Shown here: positions 1 to 8,204 of the stretch, piece by piece
How positions within the stretch are numbered: position 1 is the stretch's first letter
Layout of the letters: each line of letters begins with the position of its first letter
Origin: Lentimicrobium sp.
GTDB taxonomy: Bacteria; Bacteroidota; Bacteroidia; Bacteroidales; Lentimicrobiaceae
Reading direction: 5' to 3'
Assembly: GCA_024709105.1 (NCBI GenBank)
Contig: JANJXJ010000047.1
Location: 1-64,000, forward strand
Length of the DNA: 64,000 nucleotides
Notes under the pieces: generated by a model
The model's database searches: none
What the model was told of the DNA's origin: nothing
The model's input: only the letters and a program-made list of their open reading frames with translations
Position numbers and translations under genes: made by a program

Positions 1-113
1 AAGTAAAAAAATCTTTAGATTTGGGGTTACTAATTGCATAGTTTTGCAATAAAACATTTTAATAAAGATTTGAGCAGTACATTGCATTGTAAAAACCGGT
101 AAAACCCGCAAAA

Positions 114-2948
114 TTGAGTCTTTTTAATAAACTGAACCAATATTTTTACAGCAGAAGCATATCTTTTCAATTAAAGATAGGCACAGTCATGTTTGCTATT
201 GTTGCTGCTCTGGTAATTGGAATAGTATGGTCGTTTTTTGAAGGCCGTAAACTTAAACAAGAGCTGGCTGACGAGGAAGAGAAATTCAGACAATCCAAAA
301 ACATTGAACTGGAAACTGAAATAAGGTCAGCCATTGACTATATTGAATACAACCGTTCCAATGCGCAGGCCCGCATGAAACTTGAGCTTCAGATGCGTGT
401 TGATGAAGCATGGAAAATAGCTGACAATATATATAAAGAAAATGCAGGCAAAAAAAGCAGGGCTGAAATCGAGAAAATGATCAAGGATGCAATTCGTCCG
501 ATTCGTTTTGCCAATGAAAGGGGAGATGTTTTTATTTATAATCTTAATGGTGTTTCGGTATTATTGCCTCGTAGCCCCGACAAGGAAGGTACAAATAGTA
601 TAAATCATCAGGATAACAAAGGAAATCCTGTAGTAAAAAAAGAAGTTGAACTGCTGAAGCAAGTTGACAGGGGCTATCTTGAATATTACAATAAAAATGA
701 ATTCAGTAAAGGAGATTCAATTCTGCAAAAAAGCACTTATGTCAGAAAATTTGAACCTCTGGGATGGTATTTGGGTAGTAAAGATTATCTGGCTGATTTT
801 GAAGCAGATTTGAAAAAGGATATTCTGGAGCGTTTATCAAAAGTAAGATTTGGTGTTGATGGATACGTATTTGTAAATACGGTTGATGGTTATGCTCTGG
901 TTTCTAATGGTGAGCGCTACACAAAACCTTACAATATACTTGAATCGGACGACCAAAACTGGAAAACAGTTTTTAAAAATCAGCAGCAATTGTTTCATGG
1001 ATCCGGAAAAGGTTATCTTGAATATAGTTTCAAACGATTGTCAAGCAACGATCTTGAAGAAAAAATAACCTATTTTTCGTCCGTTAAATCCTGGGGATGG
1101 ATTGTAGGAGCTGGTTATTACAAATCCGAGATTACAGACCACATGAAGGCAAAATTGGCCGGTATTCAGGAATTGAAAAGAAAAGCATTTTTCCAGATTA
1201 TCATTGTTATGATTCTGTTGGTGTTTATTATTTGGCAGTTTGCCGGTTTCATGTCGAACAGAATTCTGCAAGGCTTTAAACTTTTTGAGCTTAATTTCAG
1301 AAAATCTACCACAGAAAGCAGCGAATTAGATACCAATGAACTGGCATTTACCGAATTCAGGCAATTGGCCTCCTCTGTCAACGAAATTACCAGACAACTC
1401 AATATTACCAGCAAAAACCTCATTAAAGAGCAGTCTTTGCTCAGGTCGCTGATTGATTCAAATCCCGATTTTATTTTCTTTAAAGACCTTAACAGCAATT
1501 ATGTAGGTTGTAATCGTGCATTTTCTGAGTACCTGGGAATCAGCGAAAATGAGTTGATCGGCAAAAACGATTTTGATTTCTTCTCACGGGAATATGCCGA
1601 GAAATATCATGAAAATGACAGAATTATTGTAAAAGAACAAAAACCCATCAGAACTGAAGAATGGATCACCCTGGCGGATGGCAGCAGACACCTGATGGAT
1701 ACCTTTAAAGTACTCTATTACGATAAAAGCGGGAAAGCCTTGGGCATTATGGCCATCAGCCGCGATATCACCGAACTCGAAGAAACCCGCATCAATCTTA
1801 AAACCGCTAAAGACAAAGCCGAAGAAGCCGATAAACTAAAAACAGCATTTCTGGCCAATATGAGCCACGAAATCCGCACACCGATGAATTCTATTATTGG
1901 CTTCTCAAATCTGCTTATTGAGGAAAATCTTACTGCCGGTGAAAAAGAAGAATATGTCGGACATATCAACCATGGTAGCGAAACCCTGCTAAAACTGATT
2001 GACGATATTATTGACATTGCTAAAATAGAAGCCGGTCAGCTGAGTGTTTCTTTCGACTCCTGCAATCTGAATGATGTAATGAATGAATTGTATGTTACTC
2101 ATGCCAGTTTGCTATCCAGGCGGCACAAAAATCACATCAGACTTATCAAAGAAGTATCTGTACTCTCAAAAGGTGCTGAGATTCACACCGATGAGTTCAG
2201 GCTAAAACAGGTACTTTCCAATTTGTTGGTAAATGCTATTAAATTTACCGATGAAGGAAGCATTACTTTTGGGTTTAATCAATTGGGTGATTTTCTGGAG
2301 TTTTACGTAAAGGATACAGGCATAGGCATCAGCCCCGAAGGGCAACAGGTGATTTTCGACCGCTTCAGGCAAGATAACCAGAATGGTATAAAACATGCCG
2401 GAGGGACCGGTTTGGGATTAGCCATATCGCAACACATTGTTAATCTGCTGGGTGGACAAATAAAAGTTGACTCAATCTATGGGCGAGGTTCAGTATTCTC
2501 ATTTACAATTCCTTATTCTCCCGGTGAAAAGAAACAAACTGTAATTGTTGATAATCAGCCGCGTAAATTTGATTACAACTGGAATGGGAAATCTCTGCTG
2601 GTGGTAGAGGATATTGAGTCTAATTTTAAATTTATTTACGCTGCACTCTTCAGAACTGGTATAAAAATACTTCGCGCTGTTGATGGACTTGAGGCCCTGA
2701 ATCTGGTAAAGAATAACCCTGAAATTGATATTATTCTCATGGATGTTAATATGCCTGTGATGAATGGTTACGAAGCCACCACCGAAATTAAAAAATTACG
2801 GCCCGAACTCCCGGTTATTGCTCAAACTGCCTATGCCATGCAGGGCGAAGCCCAAAAAAGTGCCAATGCCGGTTGCGATGCCTATCTCTCAAAACCTGTT
2901 GACCTGCAATCGCTGTTTGATGTAATGAGCAGGTATCTGAACACATAA
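114..2948 (+). CDS. Hybrid sensor histidine kinase with tandem Cache domains
   Basis: A membrane sensor kinase that senses outside the cytoplasm and relays phosphate internally. Visible in order: TM1 (about residues 19-41); two similar Cache-type sensor repeats (about 115-230 and 238-345, each ending in a GYLEY segment and a W-G pattern before the membrane); TM2 (about 356-378); a PAS domain (about 440-562); a HisKA H-box with phospho-acceptor His585 in SHEIRTP; HATPase motifs (NAIKFT, DTGIGIS, GGTGLGLAIS); and a C-terminal receiver with Asp877 in MDVNMPVMNG and a conserved SKP lysine. The start is TTG at 114; the first in-frame ATG (residue 26) lies inside TM1 and would truncate it. No output regulator is adjacent, so its targets are unknown. 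The ligand cannot be inferred. Confidence 0.93.
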   Translation: MSLFNKLNQYFYSRSISFQLKIGTVMFAIVAALVIGIVWSFFEGRKLKQELADEEEKFRQSKNIELETEIRSAIDYIEYNRSNAQARMKLELQMRVDEAWKIADNIYKENAGKKSRAEIEKMIKDAIRPIRFANERGDVFIYNLNGVSVLLPRSPDKEGTNSINHQDNKGNPVVKKEVELLKQVDRGYLEYYNKNEFSKGDSILQKSTYVRKFEPLGWYLGSKDYLADFEADLKKDILERLSKVRFGVDGYVFVNTVDGYALVSNGERYTKPYNILESDDQNWKTVFKNQQQLFHGSGKGYLEYSFKRLSSNDLEEKITYFSSVKSWGWIVGAGYYKSEITDHMKAKLAGIQELKRKAFFQIIIVMILLVFIIWQFAGFMSNRILQGFKLFELNFRKSTTESSELDTNELAFTEFRQLASSVNEITRQLNITSKNLIKEQSLLRSLIDSNPDFIFFKDLNSNYVGCNRAFSEYLGISENELIGKNDFDFFSREYAEKYHENDRIIVKEQKPIRTEEWITLADGSRHLMDTFKVLYYDKSGKALGIMAISRDITELEETRINLKTAKDKAEEADKLKTAFLANMSHEIRTPMNSIIGFSNLLIEENLTAGEKEEYVGHINHGSETLLKLIDDIIDIAKIEAGQLSVSFDSCNLNDVMNELYVTHASLLSRRHKNHIRLIKEVSVLSKGAEIHTDEFRLKQVLSNLLVNAIKFTDEGSITFGFNQLGDFLEFYVKDTGIGISPEGQQVIFDRFRQDNQNGIKHAGGTGLGLAISQHIVNLLGGQIKVDSIYGRGSVFSFTIPYSPGEKKQTVIVDNQPRKFDYNWNGKSLLVVEDIESNFKFIYAALFRTGIKILRAVDGLEALNLVKNNPEIDIILMDVNMPVMNGYEATTEIKKLRPELPVIAQTAYAMQGEAQKSANAGCDAYLSKPVDLQSLFDVMSRYLNT

Positions 2949-2952
2949 AAAA

Positions 2953-2980
2953 ATCTCCGGCCTGTTTCCAAACCGGAGAT
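2953..2980 (-). terminator. Rho-independent terminator for the DUF1015 operon
   Basis: Perfect 8-bp stem (ATCTCCGG/CCGGAGAT) with a 12-nt loop. Read on the minus strand it is followed by a run of seven T, so it ends the leftward operon. It may also slow rightward transcription from the kinase gene, but that side has no T-run. Confidence 0.8.
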
Positions 2981-3000
2981 ACTCGCCACTTTTTCAGTGT

Positions 3001-3177
3001 TTATTTCGGTTGATAATAACAAACTTTGGGAGAAACAATCTTTTCTTCCTTTTTCAGTTTTTTAATCGCATTATCAACGTCTTTTTTGTCAATACCAGCT
3101 ATTTCAGCTATTTCAGCACCCTTCAGGGGTTTGCCGGCTTCGGCTAAGGTTTTTAAAACCAGTTCGGTTGTTTCCAT
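3001..3177 (-). CDS. 58-residue helix-turn-helix (winged-helix-like) protein
   Basis: A complete 59-codon frame opening METTELVLKTLAEAGKPLKG and ending CYYQPK. The order helix, then AEIAEIAGIDKKDVDNAIKK, then a lysine-rich turn and a short strand (EEKIVSPKVCYY) is the layout of a minimal winged helix-turn-helix such as those found in MarR-like or small replication-type regulators. It starts 12 nt after the DUF1015 stop and precedes the operon terminator, so it is probably cotranscribed with DUF1015. No dimerisation or ligand domain is present. DNA binding is inferred from the helix pattern only; it could instead bind a protein partner. Confidence 0.7.
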   Translation of the reverse strand: METTELVLKTLAEAGKPLKGAEIAEIAGIDKKDVDNAIKKLKKEEKIVSPKVCYYQPK

Positions 3178-3189
3178 AATTGATTGGGT

Positions 3190-4437
3190 TTATTCAAGTG
3201 AATGTACAACAAGTCCGCTTCGCAGTTTGGGCTCAAACCAGGTGGTTTTCGGAGGCATAATATTTCCTGAATCGGCAATATCAATCAATTGCTGAAGAGA
3301 AACAGGATAAAGCGCAAAAGCAGCTGCCATTTCTCCGTTGTCAACCCTGCGTTTTAATTCACCAAGTCCTCTGATTCCGCCCACAAAATCAATGCGTTTT
3401 GAGGTTCTTAAGTCTTTGATGTCAAGTATTTCGTCGAGCACCAACTGCGAGAGTACGGTAACATCAAGCACCCCGATCGGGTCGTTGTCATTATAAGTTC
3501 CTTCGCGGGCTGTGAGCGAATACCATTTTCCATCAATATACATGCTGAAGTTGTGCAAAGCAACGGGCTTGTATATCTCAGCACCTTTTTCCTCAATGAT
3601 AAAAACTGTGTTAAGCTTTTCAATAAAAGCTTCCTTACTTAATCCATTCAAATCAGTAACTACGCGGTTGTAGTCAATAATGGTGAGCTGATCTGAAGGA
3701 AAATGCACTGCCAGAAAGAAATTATACTCTTCATTTCCGGTATGACCGGGATTGGCATTCTTTTTTTCGTTTCCAACCAAAGCTGCTGCTGCAGTACGGT
3801 GATGCCCGTCAGCAACATAAGTATAAGGCACTTTGGAAAACAGCTCAGCAATTCTGTCAATAATTTCTTTATCTCTTATTGTCCAGAAATGGTGGCCAAA
3901 ACCATCATCAGCGGTAAAATCATAGTCAGGTGCCTGATTTTTTACCACATCTGCTACAATGGCATCTATTTCAGCTACAGATGGATAGGTAAAGAACACA
4001 GGCTCCATGTTGGCATTGGTTACCCTTACATGTTTCATGCGGTCTTCTTCCTTATCTTTGCGGGTAAGTTCGTGCTTTTTAATGATGCCGTTCATGTAAT
4101 CCTCAACTCCGGCACAGCCAACAATCCCGTACTGGGTTTTGCCGTTCATAGTCTGGGCATAGATATAGAGGTACTCTTCGGTATCCATAACCAGCCATCC
4201 TTTTGATCTGAAAGCAGCAAAGTTCTCAGCAGCCTTGTTGTAAACCTGCTCATCATGCTCGTCAAGATCAACGGGCAGATCAATTTCTGGCTTGATGATG
4301 TGCAGCAATGAATAAGGATTTCCTTCGGCTTCAACGCGCGCTTCGGCTGAATTAAGCACATCGTAAGGTCGTGATGCAAGTTCTTTTGCAATTTCAACAG
4401 GCGGACGCAGCCCTTTGAATGGTTTTAAAATTGCCAT
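3190..4437 (-). CDS. DUF1015 family protein
   Basis: A 415-residue soluble protein of the DUF1015 family, whose biochemical role is not established. In Bacteroidota these genes commonly sit next to serC and serA, as serA does here, which suggests a link to serine metabolism. The N-terminus MAILKPFKGLRPPVE is the family signature, and a central YVADGHHRTAAA motif, typical of the family, resembles a nucleotide-binding ParB-like motif. I chose the ATG at 4437 because a TACTTTTG promoter element (4536-4543) predicts transcription from about 4529, so an upstream in-frame ATG at 4533 would not be in the mRNA. The downstream neighbour is the 58-residue helix-turn-helix gene. Confidence 0.9.
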   Translation of the reverse strand: MAILKPFKGLRPPVEIAKELASRPYDVLNSAEARVEAEGNPYSLLHIIKPEIDLPVDLDEHDEQVYNKAAENFAAFRSKGWLVMDTEEYLYIYAQTMNGKTQYGIVGCAGVEDYMNGIIKKHELTRKDKEEDRMKHVRVTNANMEPVFFTYPSVAEIDAIVADVVKNQAPDYDFTADDGFGHHFWTIRDKEIIDRIAELFSKVPYTYVADGHHRTAAAALVGNEKKNANPGHTGNEEYNFFLAVHFPSDQLTIIDYNRVVTDLNGLSKEAFIEKLNTVFIIEEKGAEIYKPVALHNFSMYIDGKWYSLTAREGTYNDNDPIGVLDVTVLSQLVLDEILDIKDLRTSKRIDFVGGIRGLGELKRRVDNGEMAAAFALYPVSLQQLIDIADSGNIMPPKTTWFEPKLRSGLVVHSLE

Positions 4438-4535
4438 AAAATTTTGTGGTTGATGGTTTATATTGATTTGTTTATTCCCAAAAAAACATACCTCTTGCAC
4501 TCCGCAAATACGGCGTAAAAGAGGTTTAAGCACGG

Positions 4536-4543
4536 CAAAAGTA
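4536..4543 (-). promoter_or_regulatory. Promoter -7 element of the DUF1015 gene
   Basis: TACTTTTG on the minus strand matches the Bacteroidetes TAnnTTTG consensus. Predicted leader is about 90 nt. Confidence 0.6.
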
Positions 4544-4591
4544 AAATTTATTCGATAAAAAAGTGTGTGTGAATAATGTTTTTGACAAAAA

Positions 4592-5002
4592 TTAATCAGG
4601 ATCTTCAGGACTTAGGTCGGCAGCGCGCTGAAGTGACCCGATAAGTGCCCCTATCATTTTGGTCATTTCCATTAGTTGTCCGCGCGAATCGTCAACTTCA
4701 ACCTGAGTGAAATAATTTAGTTTGCCAGCCAGTGTAGTAAATACAACACATTCGCGAACAGCACTTTTGGCCATTTTTAAGTAATAAATAAACTGGCTTT
4801 TGTTACGTGCTGACCCTTCTGAAATGTTTAACGAAATGGCCTGAGCTGATAACATAAACCGGCTGCCAATTCCGTTGGGGTTATCATTCGGGAATAAATC
4901 ACTGTGCCTGACAAGCCATTCAATGTAATCCAGAGATTTGTGGTATATCCTTAAATCTTCAAATCTAAAGAAGGTAACCGCTTTTTCGAGTTCAGAATCC
5001 AT
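4592..5002 (-). CDS. Four-helix bundle protein (S23 / 23S intervening-sequence family)
   Basis: A 136-residue all-helical protein. The motifs FEDLRIYHKS near the start, NISEGSARNKSQFIYYLKMA in the middle and a C-terminal helix match the TIGR02436 four-helix family, first noted inside 23S rRNA intervening sequences but often a free-standing accessory gene. Its molecular function is unknown. It starts at the ATG at 5002; a TACTTTTG element (5063-5070) gives it its own promoter with a leader of about 55 nt. It lies between serA and DUF1015, which in relatives are often neighbours, so it may have inserted there. Confidence 0.87.
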   Translation of the reverse strand: MDSELEKAVTFFRFEDLRIYHKSLDYIEWLVRHSDLFPNDNPNGIGSRFMLSAQAISLNISEGSARNKSQFIYYLKMAKSAVRECVVFTTLAGKLNYFTQVEVDDSRGQLMEMTKMIGALIGSLQRAADLSPEDPD

Positions 5003-5062
5003 AGTGTGTGTGGTGTGTTTGGTGATTAATGTGTTATTGAATTGCTTAACAATCAGACAATA

Positions 5063-5070
5063 CAAAAGTA
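5063..5070 (-). promoter_or_regulatory. Promoter -7 element of the four-helix bundle gene
   Basis: TACTTTTG on the minus strand, just downstream of the serA terminator hairpin, so the gene can be transcribed independently of serA. Confidence 0.6.
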
Positions 5071-5071
5071 A

Positions 5072-5110
5072 GGGACAGAACACGTTGTGCCTTAGGTCAT
5101 GTTCTGTCCC
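5072..5110 (-). terminator. Terminator hairpin after serA (11-bp perfect inverted repeat)
   Basis: GGGACAGAACA (5072-5082) pairs perfectly with TGTTCTGTCCC (5100-5110) around a 17-nt loop. On the minus strand it lies 10 nt after the serA stop and is followed by TTACTTTTG, a modest T-rich tail. Confidence 0.65.
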
Positions 5111-5120
5111 ACTCTTGCGC

Positions 5121-6044
5121 TTATTTATTTACTTTGAAGGTGGTAATGCCTTTTTCAAAGAAATCAACAATCTGTCTGGCTGCTGCCAATCCTGCATTTA
5201 TATTGGCTTCGGATGTCTGTGCACCCATTTTCTTTGGAGTAAAGAAGTATCTTCCGCTGTATTTTTCAGCAATCTCTGCTTTATTATCAGGTTCAATATC
5301 GCTGAGATATTTAAAATCTGGCCTGTTTTCGAAAACTTTAAGTAAGCCATCCTCGTCAATTACCTCTTTGCGGGCTGTGTTTACCAATGTGGCCCCCTTG
5401 GGCATCAACGACAATAAATTTTCTCCGATTGATTTTTTGGTTTGTGCATTTGCAGGAATATGCAGTGATATGTACTGACAACCTGAATAGAGTTTCTCAA
5501 TGGTATCAACAGGTTTAACTCCGTCTTTCTCCATTGCTTCTGCAGAAACAAAGGGGTCAAAGGCAAACACATCCATGCCAAATCCTTTGGCAATTAAAGC
5601 AACGTATTTGCCTACATTTCCGTAGGCATGTATACCAATATTTTTGCCTCTTAGTTCGGTACCTGAGGCTCCGCTGAAATTAGCCCGTGCTGAATAAACC
5701 ATCATTCCGAATACAAGCTCGGCTACAGCGTTGGAGTTCTGACCGGGTGTATTCATCGCTACAACACCTTTTTCGGTTGCAGCTGCCAGATCAATGTTGT
5801 CATATCCGGCACCAGCTCTTACCACAATTTTGAGATTTTTGCCGGCTTCAATCACTTCGCGGCTGGCAATATCGCTGCGAATAATCATAGCGTCAACATC
5901 TTCAACAGCCTTAATCAGGTCATCCTGAGAGGTATACTTCTCAAGTAACCTCAGCTCATAGCCTGCTTTTTCAACAATTTCACGAATTCCGTCAACTGCA
6001 ACCTTTGCAAATGGTTTGTCGGTAGCAACAAGAACTTTTTTCAT
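5121..6044 (-). CDS. serA: D-3-phosphoglycerate dehydrogenase
   Basis: Catalyses the NAD-dependent oxidation of 3-phosphoglycerate, the first step of serine synthesis, in the cytoplasm. At 307 residues it is the short SerA type without a C-terminal ACT domain, usual in Bacteroidota, so feedback inhibition by serine through an ACT domain is not expected. Visible are the substrate half with RAGAGYDNID (about residue 77), the NAD-binding glycine motif in HAYGNVGKYVALIAKGFG (about 139-156), the catalytic Arg in NTARKEVIDE and a C-terminal GAQTSEAN segment. The common partner serC is not adjacent; upstream there are 137 non-coding bases with a near-consensus TACTTTTA element at about 6074-6081. 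Confidence 0.93.
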   Translation of the reverse strand: MKKVLVATDKPFAKVAVDGIREIVEKAGYELRLLEKYTSQDDLIKAVEDVDAMIIRSDIASREVIEAGKNLKIVVRAGAGYDNIDLAAATEKGVVAMNTPGQNSNAVAELVFGMMVYSARANFSGASGTELRGKNIGIHAYGNVGKYVALIAKGFGMDVFAFDPFVSAEAMEKDGVKPVDTIEKLYSGCQYISLHIPANAQTKKSIGENLLSLMPKGATLVNTARKEVIDEDGLLKVFENRPDFKYLSDIEPDNKAEIAEKYSGRYFFTPKKMGAQTSEANINAGLAAARQIVDFFEKGITTFKVNK

Positions 6045-6181
6045 AGTAGGGTAGGTTTGAAATAGGTTATAAAAGTAAGAAGGTTTATCATGCTAACCAA
6101 ATTTTTTGAAAAAAATATGTACGAATCCGACCAAAAACCTGTTTTGATGTTCAATAACGTACATAATTCGTTAATTTTTTG

Positions 6182-6835
6182 TTAAATTCTTTGTCTGCGG
6201 TAATTTTTTAACTCAGATAACGCTTCAAAAGGTATGGTTTTTAGTGAGTTACTGTTTTTAGTAATTATTTCGCAGCACAACTCAAAAAATACTGCCCTTT
6301 CAATACTTTCTTTCAGACCTGGGGCAACAACAACCTGTCCGTGATTTTCCATCTGAATTATATTATTATCTGCAATAACTGCCGCCACCGTTTCAGCCAA
6401 AGCTGCTGAACCAGGCATGAGATAAGGTATATGAACTATACTGCCAATATAAACCGGAACTTCAATAATCACATTATAATTAGGTTTTTCTGCAAAACAA
6501 GCTACCGCTGTAGCACAGGGACTCTGGAAATGAAGCACGGCTCCGGCATCGGGTCTTGCTTTGTAAACTTCCAGATGAAGACGCCACTCACCGGAAACCT
6601 TCACCTGGTTTAACGGATTTCCTCGGGCATCTATAACACAAATCTCATCAACAGTTAGTTTTTCGAGCCAGGTACCGCTCCCCGAAATCAATATATTACC
6701 ATCTTTCAGCCGCATGGAAATGTTACCGCTCGAACATCTTACCAACCCGAGCCGGCCTGCTTCCCTGGCCCAATAACATAAACTCTCTTTTTCTGCTTTA
6801 TACTCAGTATTGCTCATTGTTTTTTTGCTTTCCAT
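6182..6835 (-). CDS. Class II aldolase/adducin family protein with an altered metal site
   Basis: A 217-residue protein of the L-fuculose-1-phosphate aldolase / adducin fold, a family of zinc aldolases and epimerases that act on sugar phosphates. The SSGNISMR and SGSGTWLEKL phosphate-binding loops, the catalytic-type Glu83 in SGEWRLH and His165 in MENHG are visible. The family His-x-His zinc pair (HTH in FucA) reads HFQ here: His102 is kept but the second His is Gln104. The enzyme may use another ligand or may no longer be a zinc aldolase. It may start at Met7 instead, because a near-consensus TACTTTTA element lies only 2 nt before the first ATG. No sugar-pathway genes are adjacent. Confidence 0.82.
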   Translation of the reverse strand: MESKKTMSNTEYKAEKESLCYWAREAGRLGLVRCSSGNISMRLKDGNILISGSGTWLEKLTVDEICVIDARGNPLNQVKVSGEWRLHLEVYKARPDAGAVLHFQSPCATAVACFAEKPNYNVIIEVPVYIGSIVHIPYLMPGSAALAETVAAVIADNNIIQMENHGQVVVAPGLKESIERAVFFELCCEIITKNSNSLKTIPFEALSELKNYRRQRI

Positions 6836-7046
6836 TGTAAAAGTAGCACTTTTCCTTCAGGTATCAATAATCTGGTTGAATAGAATTCATAATAATCGTA
6901 AACTTAATTGCAACTGATACGTTTCTTATTCGTTTCTTTTTAATTACCTTTGATAATCTTTTTGTTTTTCGGAAAAACAACTCCTGATTTTAACTGGAAA
7001 TTTGACAGGCGTAAACGCAAAAAAAATCAATTTCAATAATTTACAC

Positions 7047-7775
7047 ATGAAGAAAGCTACTCTTGGTTTATTGCTGCTGGTGATTGGGTTAACGGCTCAT
7101 ACCCAAACCTGGTTCGATATCGGATTGAAAGGAGGCATCGGAACTTCATTCTGGTATAACAAACAGATATTTGATGACCAGAAGATCGTGCACAAATTCC
7201 AGCCGGGTTACACCTTCGGCGGAAAATTCGGGTTTAATTTCATTCAGGAGCATCAGATTACCTTCGATATTCTGAAATCATCTTTCAGTCAGGACTTTAC
7301 ATACCGGCCCGAAGGCTGGACAGCCGTTTCGGATGCCCGCCGCGAATTTACGATAGGAGGGTTGGATATGTTGCTGATGTATCGTACCAATCGCAACGGT
7401 ACTTATTTCGAAATCGGCCCTCAGTGGTCGAAATACTCTTCGGTTGAATATGCCGACAACGGAGGCGATTTTATCACTCCACTTGAACCGGCCGACCTGG
7501 TGAATAAAAGCAATTTTGGCATTGCCATGGGCTTTGGTGGTTATATCTTTGGAACTGATAATTTTGGAGTTTCTACCGGCCTCAGATTCAATTATATGTT
7601 TAATGATCTTGCATCGTCCGACGCCCGGGATGCCAATTTCCCGATTTTTATTCCTAAAGAATCTACCAATCCTACCAATAACCTTGGAGTGATTTTTATG
7701 ATCGAACTAAACTACGATTTTGGATACCTGGTTAGTCCACGATGCGGAACACGGGGAAAATTATTTGTGCTGTAA
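7047..7775 (+). CDS. Outer-membrane beta-barrel protein (PorT-like)
   Basis: A 242-residue exported protein. The ATG at 7047 opens a clean signal peptide, MKKATLGLLLLVIGLTAHTQ, whereas a longer in-frame reading would bury it. The mature part has alternating aromatic/hydrophobic strands typical of small barrels (GFNFIQEHQITFDIL, IGGLDMLLMYRTN, FGVSTGLRFNYMFND, GVIFMIELNYDFGY), as in the outer-membrane-protein beta-barrel families of Bacteroidota. It resembles PorT-like barrels only at the level of architecture; no specific function can be read. It stands alone between divergent and convergent neighbours and ends at a strong terminator. Confidence 0.8.
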   Translation: MKKATLGLLLLVIGLTAHTQTWFDIGLKGGIGTSFWYNKQIFDDQKIVHKFQPGYTFGGKFGFNFIQEHQITFDILKSSFSQDFTYRPEGWTAVSDARREFTIGGLDMLLMYRTNRNGTYFEIGPQWSKYSSVEYADNGGDFITPLEPADLVNKSNFGIAMGFGGYIFGTDNFGVSTGLRFNYMFNDLASSDARDANFPIFIPKESTNPTNNLGVIFMIELNYDFGYLVSPRCGTRGKLFVL

Positions 7776-7790
7776 TGATTTAAGAAATAA

Positions 7791-7824
7791 AAAAAATCCC
7801 GCCCTCTCCCGGGCGGGATTTTTT
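7791..7824. terminator. Strong bidirectional terminator
   Basis: A 14-bp stem (A-run plus TCCCGCCC pairing with GGGCGGGA plus T-run) with a 6-nt loop. It has A and T runs on both sides and so serves the barrel gene rightward and the leftward transcript coming from the T9SS-tail repeats. Confidence 0.9.
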
Positions 7825-7960
7825 TTAGTGAATGATCAGCACTTTACTTTCTGTGGTTTTCTGTCCTCTTAGTTTTATGATATAAGTGCCTGGTAGCAAG
7901 GAACTATCATCCAACGAACTTAGGCTGTGCGTATAATGCTAATTTATAAATAGAGACGCT

Positions 7961-7983
7961 GAGCGGAATTTTCAATTCCGCTC
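7961..7983 (-). terminator. Hairpin in outer repeat copy
   Basis: GAGCGGAATT pairs with AATTCCGCTC across a 3-nt spacer. It lies at the same place in the unit as the hairpin at 8151-8173. Position after the encoded tail suggests a terminator, but no T-run follows closely. Confidence 0.5.
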
Positions 7984-8150
7984 AATGTAATGTACTTTTA
8001 TATTAGCCCCGGTTTTAGCGAAAAATCAGCACTTTACTTTCTGTGGTTTTCTGTCCGGTTAGTTTTATGATATAAGCGCCTGGTAGCAAGGAACTAACAT
8101 CCAGGGAACATTGACTGAGCGTTTAATGTTAATTTATAAATAGAAGCGCT

Positions 8151-8173
8151 GAGCGGAATTTGAAATTCCGCTC
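8151..8173 (-). terminator. Hairpin after the T9SS gene / inner repeat copy
   Basis: The same GAGCGGAATT/AATTCCGCTC inverted repeat, about 32 nt past the stop of the intact T9SS gene on the minus strand. The arms are identical to the outer copy while the loop differs, so the pairing rather than the loop is conserved. Confidence 0.55.
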
Positions 8174-8204
8174 AATGTAATGTACTTTTATATTAGCCCC
8201 GGTT

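Larger units (their letters stand above)
7825..8204 (-). repeat. Two orphan tandem copies of the T9SS gene 3' end (190-bp period)
   Basis: Two consecutive 190-bp units (7825-8014 and 8015-8204) continue into the last 30 codons of the intact gene ending at 8205. On the minus strand each unit encodes, with no start codon, a stop-terminated 30-residue tail: SLDVSSLLPGAYIIKLTGQK plus a short end in the inner copy, and SLDDSSLLPGTYIIKLRGQK plus a short end in the outer copy. The intact gene has SPLDVRSMLPGAYILKLTGQ at the same place. Each orphan is followed by the same T9SS stop and 3' flank with an inverted repeat. They look like remnants left by recombination between paralogous T9SS genes, or by tandem duplication of a 3' end. 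Confidence 0.85.

Noticed and set aside
4438-4533. 32-codon N-terminal extension of the DUF1015 protein
   Set aside because: The preceding promoter predicts a start at about 4529, and the family N-terminus is at 4437.
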